This document shows positions 1-5,492 of a stretch of DNA of 5,492 bases, in pieces. Each line of letters opens with the position of its first letter. The stretch's first letter is position 1. Below the pieces are notes generated by a model. The model was not told the DNA's origin and did not search any database. It was given only the letters and a program-made list of their open reading frames with translations. Both the position numbers and the translations under genes were made by a program. The DNA is from Gammaproteobacteria bacterium (GTDB taxonomy: Bacteria; Pseudomonadota; Gammaproteobacteria; QOAV01), in the NCBI GenBank assembly GCA_027067235.1, contig JALXFQ010000239.1:1-5492 (forward strand). Reading direction: 5' to 3'.

Positions 1-449
1 CCGTCCGACCCGACGTTCCGGCCGACGGCCCGCCGTTTGTCGCCGTCGAGGATCTGACCGGCTGCTCGGCTCTGGCGCTGGGCAGCCCCACCCGCTTCGG
101 CAATATGGCGGCCTCGCTGAAATATTTCCTGGAAACCACCACGCCGCAATGGCTCAGCGGCGAACTGATCGGCAAACCAGCCGGCGTTTTTACCTCCACC
201 GCCAGTCTGCACGGTGGTCAGGAGAGTACGCTGCTGTCCATGATGCTGCCGCTGCTGCATCACGGCATGGTCATCGCGGGCATTCCCTACAGCGAAGCTG
301 ATCTCACCGCCACCCGCAGCGGCGGTACGCCCTACGGCGCCAGCCATGTCTCCGGCGCCAAAGGCGATCTGCCGTTGACCGATGAGGAAAAGCGCCTGTG
401 CATGGCGCAGGGAAAGCGGCTGGCGCAGCTGGCGCTACAATTCGACTAG
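1..449 (+). CDS. wrbA: WrbA-type NAD(P)H:quinone oxidoreductase, 5'-truncated
   Basis: This is the C-terminal part of a flavodoxin-fold FMN protein that, in its family, reduces quinones by two electrons using NAD(P)H in the cytoplasm and protects against redox cycling. The reading frame is open from position 3 and ends at TAG 447-449, giving 148 visible residues. Family members are about 200 residues, so roughly the first 50, including the N-terminal phosphate-binding loop of the FMN site, lie outside the window. Diagnostic segments are GSPTRFGNM (FMN contact loop, about nt 87-113), the run FTSTASLHGGQE, HHGMVI and GGTPYGASH, all typical of WrbA. The wording is closer to Pseudomonas WrbA than to the E. 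coli protein, as I recall both. An ATG at 105 lies inside the FMN-binding motif and is not a plausible start. The gene converges on hda and overlaps its end by 15 bp. The family assignment is very secure; the physiological substrate is inferred. Confidence 0.93.
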   Translation, partial: VRPDVPADGPPFVAVEDLTGCSALALGSPTRFGNMAASLKYFLETTTPQWLSGELIGKPAGVFTSTASLHGGQESTLLSMMLPLLHHGMVIAGIPYSEADLTATRSGGTPYGASHVSGAKGDLPLTDEEKRLCMAQGKRLAQLALQFD

Positions 450-1121
450 ATCTTTTGCCATTTTCAGGCTGATTTTTCGTTTCACCGCCAGCGAGCTGCG
501 ATCCAGCTCGTCGAGCAGGGCAAACAGCCGGGCGGGATCGCCGCCGCGGCGCTGCACCAGATATTCGGCCACCTTCCCGGGCAGATCAAGACCCCGCTGA
601 CGGGCCAGCAGAGCCAGGGCGCGCATCTTGTCGGGGTCGCTCAGGGGCCTGAGCTCCAGCACCAGGCCATTACCCAGGCGCGAAACCAGTTCCGGCATGA
701 CCAGCCCGCAGGCATCAGGCCGGGCAGCGGCGCTGACCAGCAAGCTGTGCCCGCCTGACCTGAGGCGATCGGCCAGATGAAAAACCGCCTGCTCCCAGTT
801 TCGCTGACCGGCAATGCGCTCGATATTATCCAGGCACAGGTAATCCATCTGGTCCAGCTCGCCCAGCACCTGCGGTTTGTGCAGGGCCCACACATCCAGA
901 TCGACATACTGGGCGCTTTCGCCACGCGAACGGGCCCGATGACAGGCGGCCTGCAGCAGGTGGGTCTTGCCGCAAGCAGGCGGCGCCCATAAATGGATAC
1001 GCTGCGGGCCGTCGTCCAGGGCCTGTTTCAGCACATGCACCGCCTCGTTGTGGCTGGCGGTAAAGAAAGTCTCGAAAGTGGCGCTCTGCTTCAGGCGCAC
1101 ATCCAGCGGTAGCTGATTCAT
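435..1121 (-). CDS. hda: DnaA regulatory inactivator Hda
   Basis: Hda is a DnaA-like AAA+ protein without the DNA-binding domain. In its family it binds the DNA-loaded sliding clamp (DnaN) and stimulates ATP hydrolysis by DnaA, which prevents over-initiation. The product is 228 residues, near the usual 230. The N-terminus carries a clamp-binding motif, QLPLDV (residues 3-8). The P-loop is APPACGKT (46-53), with Lys52 and Thr53 kept but Ala at the usual first Gly. Walker B is LCLDNIERI (95-103), with the Asp-Asn pair typical of Hda. A sensor 1 region lies near 127-131, SRLG (147-150) supplies the box VII arginine finger Arg148, and sensor 2 is DPARLF (195-200) with Arg198. The C-terminus matches the Hda pattern LDELDRSSLAVKRK. 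The ATG overlaps the permease stop (ATGA), so translation is probably coupled; the nearest SD-like bases are weak and distant. The frame stays open far upstream of this ATG, but the Hda N-terminus fixes the start. Confidence 0.93.
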   Translation of the reverse strand: MNQLPLDVRLKQSATFETFFTASHNEAVHVLKQALDDGPQRIHLWAPPACGKTHLLQAACHRARSRGESAQYVDLDVWALHKPQVLGELDQMDYLCLDNIERIAGQRNWEQAVFHLADRLRSGGHSLLVSAAARPDACGLVMPELVSRLGNGLVLELRPLSDPDKMRALALLARQRGLDLPGKVAEYLVQRRGGDPARLFALLDELDRSSLAVKRKISLKMAKDLVEL

Positions 1122-2170
1122 GTATGGTAATACTTGCTTTCCTGATAACCGGCGGCAAAGTGGCGCAGCAACACGTTGATCGCCGCCGCCACCGGCAGGC
1201 CCAGCAAAACGCCGAAAAAGCCGAACAACTGACCGCCCGCCATCACCGCAAAAATCACGCCCACGGGATGCAGGCCGATCTTGTCGCCCACCAGCAGCGG
1301 CGTCAGCACCATACCCTCCAGGGCCTGGCCAATGGCAAACACCGCCCAGATCCACAGCACCGGCAGGAAAGCCTGAAATTCCAGCGCCCCGGCCAGCGTG
1401 GCGGCGACGATGCCGACGATAAACCCCAGGTAGGGCACAAAACTGACCAGCCCCGCCAACAGGCCGATGGGCAGGGCCAGATCCAGCCCCACCAGCGCCA
1501 GACCGGTGGAATAGATGATGGCCAGCGCCAGCATGACAGTCAGTTGTCCGCGCAGAAAACTGGCCAGCACGTCGTTGACTTCCCTGCCCAGCCTGGCCGA
1601 CGTGGCCTGGTAGCGTTTCGGTATCATGCGGTAAACGCGGGCGACAATATCGTCCCAGTCGCGCAGCAGATAGAAAGTCACCACCGGCACCAGCGCCAGA
1701 TTCGCTGCCCACAGGGCCAGAGTAGCGCCGGAACTGGAGACATAGCGCACCAGATGACCCAGCCAGCCTCCCACATCCTGCCAGTTGCGGGCGATGATTT
1801 TCTTCACCGCGCCAAAATCGAGACTGTCCGCCTGGATGCCGAATGTGTTCTGCAACCAGGGCAGAACCGTCGCCTCCAGCGTATCCACATAGCCCGGCAG
1901 CTTGTGCGCAAAACTGGTCAGACGGGCTTCGAGGAAAGGCGCCAGCACCAGCACAATGCCGAGAAAAATCAGGGTCATGACCACGAAAACGACGATCACA
2001 CCCAGAATGCGGGGCAGTTTTTTGTCCTCGAAACGATCCACAACCGGGTCGAATATATAGGCCAGTATGGCCGCCACCATGAACGGCGTCAGTATCGGCG
2101 CCAGCAGATAGATCAGCCAGCCCAGCCCCGCCAGCAACAGCAGCAAGTAGATGTGTTTTTGATTTTCCAT
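1118..2170 (-). CDS. AI-2E family / PerM-type inner-membrane permease
   Basis: This 350-residue polytopic membrane protein belongs to the AI-2E transporter family (relatives are E. coli PerM and TqsA; substrates are mostly unknown, and some members act in signal export or Na+/H+ exchange). Length matches the family. Hydrophobic segments lie at about residues 7-40 (one or two helices), 55-79, 148-169, 206-228, 232-260, 265-283 and 301-335. A soluble stretch at about 80-147 follows the second region, as is usual. Family motifs are VPVVTFYLLRDWD (161-173, less the final residue), FVPYLG (244-249), EGMVLTPLLVGDKIGLHP (285-302) and GFFGVLLGLPVAA (317-329). The ATG at 2170 is the only reasonable start, because an in-frame TAA lies 36 nt upstream with no alternative start codon between. 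No Shine-Dalgarno sequence is visible in front of it. It is the first gene of a unit with hda. The family is certain; the substrate cannot be read from the sequence. Confidence 0.9.
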   Translation of the reverse strand: MENQKHIYLLLLLAGLGWLIYLLAPILTPFMVAAILAYIFDPVVDRFEDKKLPRILGVIVVFVVMTLIFLGIVLVLAPFLEARLTSFAHKLPGYVDTLEATVLPWLQNTFGIQADSLDFGAVKKIIARNWQDVGGWLGHLVRYVSSSGATLALWAANLALVPVVTFYLLRDWDDIVARVYRMIPKRYQATSARLGREVNDVLASFLRGQLTVMLALAIIYSTGLALVGLDLALPIGLLAGLVSFVPYLGFIVGIVAATLAGALEFQAFLPVLWIWAVFAIGQALEGMVLTPLLVGDKIGLHPVGVIFAVMAGGQLFGFFGVLLGLPVAAAINVLLRHFAAGYQESKYYHT

Positions 2171-2200
2171 AAGTCGGCCAGTTTGCCAGCTTTGCCCGGA

Positions 2201-2228
2201 AATTTACATGCCGCGGCGCCAATCACAA
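2201..2228 (-). promoter_or_regulatory. candidate sigma-70 promoter for the permease-hda unit
   Basis: Read on the minus strand, TTGTGA (plus 2228-2223) is followed after 16 bp by TAAATT (plus 2206-2201). Each matches the sigma-70 consensus at 4 of 6 positions. Transcription would start around 2195, about 25 nt before the permease ATG. The match is modest and would not stand out elsewhere; its position in the only gap upstream of this gene pair is the main support. Confidence 0.35.
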
Positions 2229-2234
2229 GAAGTT

Positions 2235-2262
2235 TTGAAGACACCGGCCGAGCGGTTACAAT
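2235..2262 (+). promoter_or_regulatory. candidate sigma-70 promoter for purM-purN-DUF3108
   Basis: TTGAAG (2235-2240; 4 of 6 consensus bases) is followed after 16 bp by TACAAT (2257-2262; 5 of 6). It is the best promoter-like match in the divergent gap. The expected transcription start near 2269 leaves only about 7 nt before the ATG at 2276, but about 25 nt before an in-frame TTG at 2294. This bears on which purM start is used. I see no full PurR-type palindrome overlapping it. Confidence 0.5.
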
Positions 2263-2275
2263 AGCTGCCTTTCCC

Positions 2276-3331
2276 ATGCACCGGACCGCCCATTTGGCAA
2301 ACAAAGCTTCGTTGACTTACAGGGACGCCGGCGTCGATATCGATGCTGGCGATGAACTGGTAGAACGCATCAAACCGCTGGTGAAGAAAACCGCGCGGCC
2401 GGAATGGCTGGGTGGCATCGGCGGCTTCGGCGCCCTGTTTGAAATCCCGCTGGATCGCTACCGCAAGCCCGTGCTGGTTTCCGGCACCGACGGCGTCGGC
2501 ACCAAGCTCAAGCTGGCTTTCGACATGGACAAGCACGACACCATCGGCATCGATCTGGTGGCCATGTGCGTCAACGACATACTGGTGGCGGGCGCGGAGC
2601 CTTTGTATTTTCTCGACTATTTCGCCACTGGCCGACTGGACCCGGAAAAAGCCGCGCAGGTCGTCTCCGGCATCGCCGAGGGCTGCATTCAGGCCGGCGC
2701 GTCGCTGGTGGGCGGCGAGACGGCGGAAATGCCCGACATGTACGGCGACGGCGAATACGATCTGGCGGGTTTTGGCGTCGGTATCGTGGAAAAGGACCGG
2801 GCCATCGACGGCAGCAAGGTCAGCGAGGGCGATGTCATCATCGGCCTGGCTTCCAGCGGCCCGCATTCCAACGGCTACTCGCTGGTGCGCAAAATTGTCG
2901 AAGTCAGCGGCGCCAACTGGAGCGACCCGTTTGGCAATACCACACTGGGCGAAGCGCTGATTGCGCCCACCATCATTTACGTCAAACCGGTGCTGGCGCT
3001 GCTGGCGCAGGTGGACGTTCACGCCATGGCGCATATCACCGGCGGCGGTCTGCCCGGCAATCTGGTGCGCGTGCTGCCCGACGGTCTCACTGCCGATATC
3101 GACAGCACCACCTGGCAGCGTCCGGCCATTTTCCACTGGTTGCAGGAACACGGTAACGTGGCGGACGCCGAAATGTACCGCACCTTCAACTGCGGCGTGG
3201 GTATGGCGATAGTCGTCGCCGCCGAGCAGCGGGACGCTGCCCTGGACTTGCTGAAAGAACAGGGCGTGACGGCTTTCGTCATGGGCACCATCGGCACGGA
3301 TCATCGGGACACGCGCGTTGTCATCAACTGA
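2276..3331 (+). CDS. purM: phosphoribosylformylglycinamidine cyclo-ligase (AIR synthetase)
   Basis: PurM closes the imidazole ring, converting FGAM and ATP to AIR in step five of de novo purine synthesis in the cytoplasm. From the ATG the product is 351 residues. Signature segments run in the family order: YRDAGVDIDAG (15-25), the nucleotide-binding GTDGVGTKLKLA (70-81), GIDLVAMCVNDILVAGAEP (91-109), GGETAEMPDMY (146-156), SSGPHSNGYSLVRK (193-206), HITGGGLPGN (253-262) and YRTFNCGVGM (301-310). All the conserved Asp, Lys and His positions I know of in these motifs are present, so the enzyme should be active. Neither possible start has a good Shine-Dalgarno sequence. The ATG at 2276 has none. 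A TTG at 2294 has GGA at 2283-2285, begins MANKASLTYRDAG, and would give 345 residues, the E. coli length, so it may be the true start. The gene overlaps purN by 14 bp. Confidence 0.97.
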   Translation: MHRTAHLANKASLTYRDAGVDIDAGDELVERIKPLVKKTARPEWLGGIGGFGALFEIPLDRYRKPVLVSGTDGVGTKLKLAFDMDKHDTIGIDLVAMCVNDILVAGAEPLYFLDYFATGRLDPEKAAQVVSGIAEGCIQAGASLVGGETAEMPDMYGDGEYDLAGFGVGIVEKDRAIDGSKVSEGDVIIGLASSGPHSNGYSLVRKIVEVSGANWSDPFGNTTLGEALIAPTIIYVKPVLALLAQVDVHAMAHITGGGLPGNLVRVLPDGLTADIDSTTWQRPAIFHWLQEHGNVADAEMYRTFNCGVGMAIVVAAEQRDAALDLLKEQGVTAFVMGTIGTDHRDTRVVIN

Positions 3332-3926
3332 CCGCCTGAGAGTTGTCGTCCTCATTTCCGGGCGCGGCTCGAATTTTATCGCCATACACCAGGCCATTGC
3401 CGAACAGCGCATTCCCGCTGACATCGTTGCGGTCATCAGCAACAAAGCCGATGCCGCTGGTCTGGACTATGCCAGGCAGGCGGGCATTGCCACCCACGTC
3501 ATCGAGCATCAGGCCTTCCCGGACCGCGCCAGCTTCGACCGCGAAATGCTGCGTGTCATCGACAGCTACCAGCCCGGCCTGGTGGTGCTGGCGGGCTTCA
3601 TGCGCATACTCAGCGGCGAATTCGTACGCCATTATCGGGGGCGGCTGATCAACATCCACCCTTCCCTGCTGCCCAGATTCCCCGGCCTGAACACACACCA
3701 GCGCGCCATTGACGCCGGGGAACAAGAGCACGGCGCCACTGTCCACTTTGTGGAAGAAGAAGTGGATTCCGGCGAAATCATCATTCAGGCCCGCGTGCCG
3801 GTGCTGGCATCCGATACCGAAGAAACCCTGGCCGCCCGTGTGCTGGAACAGGAACACAAAATCTATCCCGCCGCGGTGAAATGGATCGCCGAAGGGAAAA
3901 AAACGCCAAAACCGACGATGGAATAA
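3318..3926 (+). CDS. purN: phosphoribosylglycinamide formyltransferase (GART)
   Basis: PurN transfers a formyl group from 10-formyltetrahydrofolate to GAR, giving FGAR, in step three of purine synthesis. The product is 202 residues, within the usual range of about 190-215. It shows the phosphate-binding loop ISGRGSNF (13-20), VLAGFMRILS (90-99) and the catalytic segment INIHPSLLP (111-119) with Asn112 and His114. VDSGE (149-153) contains the catalytic Asp150. These three correspond to Asn106, His108 and Asp144 of E. coli PurN. The start is TTG at 3318, inside the end of purM, with GGGA at 3306-3309 eight bases upstream as a moderate ribosome binding site. No ATG or GTG is better placed before the conserved LRVVVLISG strand. 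The 14-bp overlap with purM makes co-translation likely. The end has a run of seven A (3897-3903) coding for lysines, and the stop lies 3 bp before the next gene. Confidence 0.96.
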   Translation: MSSTDRLRVVVLISGRGSNFIAIHQAIAEQRIPADIVAVISNKADAAGLDYARQAGIATHVIEHQAFPDRASFDREMLRVIDSYQPGLVVLAGFMRILSGEFVRHYRGRLINIHPSLLPRFPGLNTHQRAIDAGEQEHGATVHFVEEEVDSGEIIIQARVPVLASDTEETLAARVLEQEHKIYPAAVKWIAEGKKTPKPTME

Positions 3927-3929
3927 GCC

Positions 3930-4664
3930 ATGCCCGTAAAACTCAAAACACTGCTCGGCTCTGCCGCGCTGATCATCTTACTGAACCCGCTGGCCGCCGT
4001 GGCCGGGGCCATGCCGGACGATTTCACAGTCAAATATGCCTTTTCCTTCGCCGGGCTGAACGCGGGGCATCTGGTCAAGCACATCAAAAAAACCGGCGAC
4101 GGCAGCTATGCCCTGCACTCCAGCACCGAGCCCAGCGGCCTGGCGAAAATGATGCTGGGCGGCAAGGCCGATATTACCGAAGATGCATCTTTTCGAGTGG
4201 AGAACGGCAACATCCGGCCGCTGGAATACCGCGTCAAGCAGAACGCCAAAGGCGGCTACGACCGCAAGGTCGTGTTTGACTGGAAGCAGAAAATGCTGAA
4301 ATACAAAAACGGAAAAACCGAACCCATGCCCGGCGGTCAGCTGCTTGACGCAGGCTCGGTGTTCTTCTCTTTCATGCCCAAAGCCGGCAGCGAAACCAAT
4401 GTCAACAACAGCAAGCTGTATGTCAATGACGGCCGCCACACCGCCGGTTACACCTATCGCCAGGCAAAAGACCAGACCATCAGCACCAAGGCCGGCAAGT
4501 TCAGATGCATGGTCATCGAACGCGACGCGCTGCATTCCGACAAACTCAACCGCGTGACCATCTGGCTGGCCTACGACAAGGACCTTGCGCCAGTAAAACT
4601 GGTCAAGGTAAAAGCCGGAAAACCCAAAACCGTGCTGGAAGCGGTATCCATCGAGGGGCTGTAA
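3930..4664 (+). CDS. DUF3108 family exported protein
   Basis: This 244-residue protein has no known enzymatic role. The N-terminus is a classical Sec signal peptide: Lys4 and Lys6, a hydrophobic core at about 8-21, and a likely signal peptidase I site after AGA (residues 25-27). The mature part, predicted in the periplasm, is mostly beta strands with many Lys residues. Features I associate with DUF3108 are the opening YAFSFAGLNAGHL (36-48), a WKQ strand near 118, LLDAGSVFFSF (138-148), STKAGKFRCMVIER (185-198) and RVTIWLAYDKDLAPVKL (208-224). One Cys (193) remains after cleavage, so no internal disulfide is expected. GGA at 3919-3922 (within TGGA) is seven bases before the ATG. The gene starts 3 bp after purN in the same frame and is very likely in the purM-purN transcript. 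A DUF3108 gene after purN is also what I recall from Pseudomonas. The family call is good; the function is unknown. Confidence 0.82.
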   Translation: MPVKLKTLLGSAALIILLNPLAAVAGAMPDDFTVKYAFSFAGLNAGHLVKHIKKTGDGSYALHSSTEPSGLAKMMLGGKADITEDASFRVENGNIRPLEYRVKQNAKGGYDRKVVFDWKQKMLKYKNGKTEPMPGGQLLDAGSVFFSFMPKAGSETNVNNSKLYVNDGRHTAGYTYRQAKDQTISTKAGKFRCMVIERDALHSDKLNRVTIWLAYDKDLAPVKLVKVKAGKPKTVLEAVSIEGL

Positions 4665-4687
4665 CAGACGGACGAATACGCTGTATC

Positions 4688-4707
4688 GCGCGGCCCTGCG
4701 GTTGCGC
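4688..4707 (+). terminator. stem-loop in the convergent gap, possible terminator element
   Basis: GCGCGGCC and GGTTGCGC flank a CTGC loop and form an 8-bp stem that includes two G-U wobbles when read as plus-strand RNA. On the minus strand the wobbles become A-C mismatches, so the structure favours the purM-purN-DUF3108 transcript, which ends 24 bp earlier. No U-run follows, so it is not a canonical intrinsic terminator. It may be an RNA 3'-end stabiliser or chance in G+C-rich DNA. Confidence 0.3.
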
Positions 4708-5478
4708 CTATCGCCGTGAGATATCCGACATTTTCATCGCCGAATAACCCGCCGGAATAGCGAACCCGCCGGCCGGCGCCGCGCCGGACTTCTTCGTCAC
4801 CAGCTTCATGTTCCGGCCTGACGCTTGGTGCATGATCACCGGCACGCCGTCGATACTGCCGTCAAACATCTGTCCTGTCCTGACCAGACCGCCCAGCATA
4901 TTCTTCGCGGCTGAGGCCATTGCCTGGCCTTTTTTCATGAATTTTTTCAGGGTTTCGGCATCAGATCGCGACAACCCCAGATCGTCATAATCGGCAAGAC
5001 AGAATTCACTCTGCCCGGTCTGGCTTTGCACCCATTCGCAGGAAACGCCGTTGGCCACGTCCGTTTTGCCGGTCTTGTGAAATGTTGCCCCTGACTCTGC
5101 CGGTCTGGCCGGTGGCTGCTTCATCATGCCACCCAGTTTGCCCATCATTTTCGACATCATGGCGCGTTGCTCCGGTGGCACATCTTTCATCATGTTCTGT
5201 ATCATGCTGCTGGCTGCCTGCGCCTGCTGCATGACCTGTCCCATCCTGACGTACTGCTTTTTTTCCTGATCCAGCAGAATGGTTTCGTCAGTGGTCGCAT
5301 CGTACAGCATCACCACCGGCTTTTCGGCGCCGGTCGTTTCCATGCGCAGATGCTCCGCGTTAACGTACATCGTGGTATTCAAGTCGCCATCAGATCCGTG
5401 GGATTGATATTGCAAGGTAGCATCGGCGTTTACCAGCGCAGGAAGCATCAATGCGAGCAACAGACTTTTTCTTGCCAT
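4708..5478 (-). CDS. secreted DUF4412-like protein with a Met-rich segment
   Basis: This 256-residue protein starts with a Sec signal peptide: Arg3-Lys4, the core LLLALMLPALV (6-16) and a probable cleavage after VNA (16-18). The mature protein is therefore periplasmic or secreted. Residues about 20-80 form a beta-rich domain, with MLYDATTDETILLDQEKKQY (57-76) resembling the DUF4412 core. Residues 79-119 hold 11 methionines in 41 positions, including MM pairs at 96-97, 107-108, 111-112 and 118-119, and look helical. A short Pro/Ala linker follows (122-127). The next domain has GVSCEWV and SEFCLAD, whose Cys147 and Cys160 could form a disulfide. A mostly helical stretch at about 170-198 and an FAIPAGYSAMKM end complete it. 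The ATG at 5478 has a strong ribosome binding site. The gene faces the DUF3108 gene tail to tail and is transcribed independently. The DUF4412 assignment is from pattern memory; function is unknown. Confidence 0.75.
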   Translation of the reverse strand: MARKSLLLALMLPALVNADATLQYQSHGSDGDLNTTMYVNAEHLRMETTGAEKPVVMLYDATTDETILLDQEKKQYVRMGQVMQQAQAASSMIQNMMKDVPPEQRAMMSKMMGKLGGMMKQPPARPAESGATFHKTGKTDVANGVSCEWVQSQTGQSEFCLADYDDLGLSRSDAETLKKFMKKGQAMASAAKNMLGGLVRTGQMFDGSIDGVPVIMHQASGRNMKLVTKKSGAAPAGGFAIPAGYSAMKMSDISRR

Positions 5479-5484
5479 TTTTAT

Positions 5485-5490
5485 TCCTCT
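5485..5490 (-). promoter_or_regulatory. Shine-Dalgarno sequence of the DUF4412-like gene
   Basis: Read on the minus strand this is AGAGGA, followed by an A/T-rich spacer of six bases (ATAAAA) and then the ATG at 5478. It is the strongest ribosome binding site in the window and fixes the start just before the signal peptide. The promoter lies beyond the window edge. Confidence 0.8.
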
Positions 5491-5492
5491 TT

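Noticed and set aside
492..510. Perfect 7-bp stem (CGAGCTG / CAGCTCG) with a 5-base loop, 43 bp past the wrbA stop
   Set aside because: It lies inside the hda coding sequence over the conserved LDELDRSSL region and has no T-run after it on either strand. A chance palindrome forced by codons is more likely than a wrbA terminator.
1122..2222. Upstream minus-strand extension of the hda frame to give a 595-residue protein
   Set aside because: The extension lies over the permease gene in another frame and is Gly/Ala/Arg low-complexity. The clamp-binding motif right after ATG 1121 marks the true Hda N-terminus.
1124..2275. Long plus-strand open frame running antisense through the permease gene and in frame into purM, which would make a 735-residue fused protein
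   Set aside because: The added part is rich in Gln, His and Arg with no domain, as expected from the complement of a hydrophobic membrane-protein gene in G+C-rich DNA. PurM homology begins only after 2294.
2294..2309. Possible PurR-like operator (GGCAAACAAAGCTTCG) near the purM start
   Set aside because: Only one half resembles the GCAAAC arm; the other arm does not match the palindrome, and the site is inside or at the start of the coding sequence.
2204..3445. 413-residue minus-strand open frame opposite purM
   Set aside because: It is a shadow of purM, with a composition biased to His, Asp, Ala and Gln, no recognisable domain, and no ribosome binding site.
3894..3904. GGG followed by seven A near the end of purN as a programmed frameshift site
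   Set aside because: The zero frame does not give a standard X_XXY_YYZ heptamer, and the normal stop yields a full-length PurN followed by a correctly placed DUF3108 gene. A homopolymer error is the only practical concern.
1..5492. Search for mobile elements, tRNA or rRNA genes, CRISPR repeats, toxin-antitoxin pairs or defence genes
   Set aside because: Every stretch is accounted for by the seven coding genes and two short gaps. No transposase, repeat array, tRNA cloverleaf or phage-like sequence was seen, and base composition looks even throughout.

Overview
The window reads as ordinary, gene-dense chromosome of a gammaproteobacterium with fairly high G+C (about 60% by eye). The protein sequences resemble Pseudomonas-type homologues more than enteric ones. 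The clearest cases are the WrbA C-terminal two thirds, the Hda N-terminus QLPLDVRL and the PurM N-terminus. From memory, the same set of genes (wrbA, an AI-2E/PerM-type permease gene, hda, purM, purN, then a DUF3108 gene) sits close together in Pseudomonas and related genera. I cannot name the genus from the sequence.

Layout from left to right: (1) positions 1-449, plus strand, the 3' part of a WrbA-type NAD(P)H:quinone oxidoreductase gene. (2) Positions 435-2170, minus strand, a two-gene unit with the permease gene first (2170 to 1118) and hda second (1121 to 435). The two genes overlap in an ATGA, and the end of hda overlaps the end of wrbA by 15 bp. (3) Positions 2171-2275, a short divergent intergenic region with a candidate promoter for each direction. 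(4) Positions 2276-4664, plus strand, purM, purN and a DUF3108 exported-protein gene. purM and purN overlap by 14 bp, and purN is followed after 3 bp by the DUF3108 gene. (5) Positions 4665-4707, a 43-bp convergent gap with a stem-loop. (6) Positions 4708-5478, minus strand, a secreted DUF4412-like protein with a methionine-rich middle segment and a clear ribosome binding site.

PurN and PurM catalyse steps three and five of de novo purine synthesis. Hda, with the DNA sliding clamp, drives hydrolysis of DnaA-ATP and so limits re-initiation of replication. The permease, WrbA and the two exported proteins have no proven link to these pathways, and their grouping is probably conserved gene order. 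No RNA gene, mobile element, CRISPR array or phage signature was seen. No stretch longer than about 105 bp lacks a gene. I found no convincing new biological system. The points most worth a second look are the purM start, the back-to-back promoters, the coupling of purN to an exported protein gene, and the methionine-rich secreted protein.
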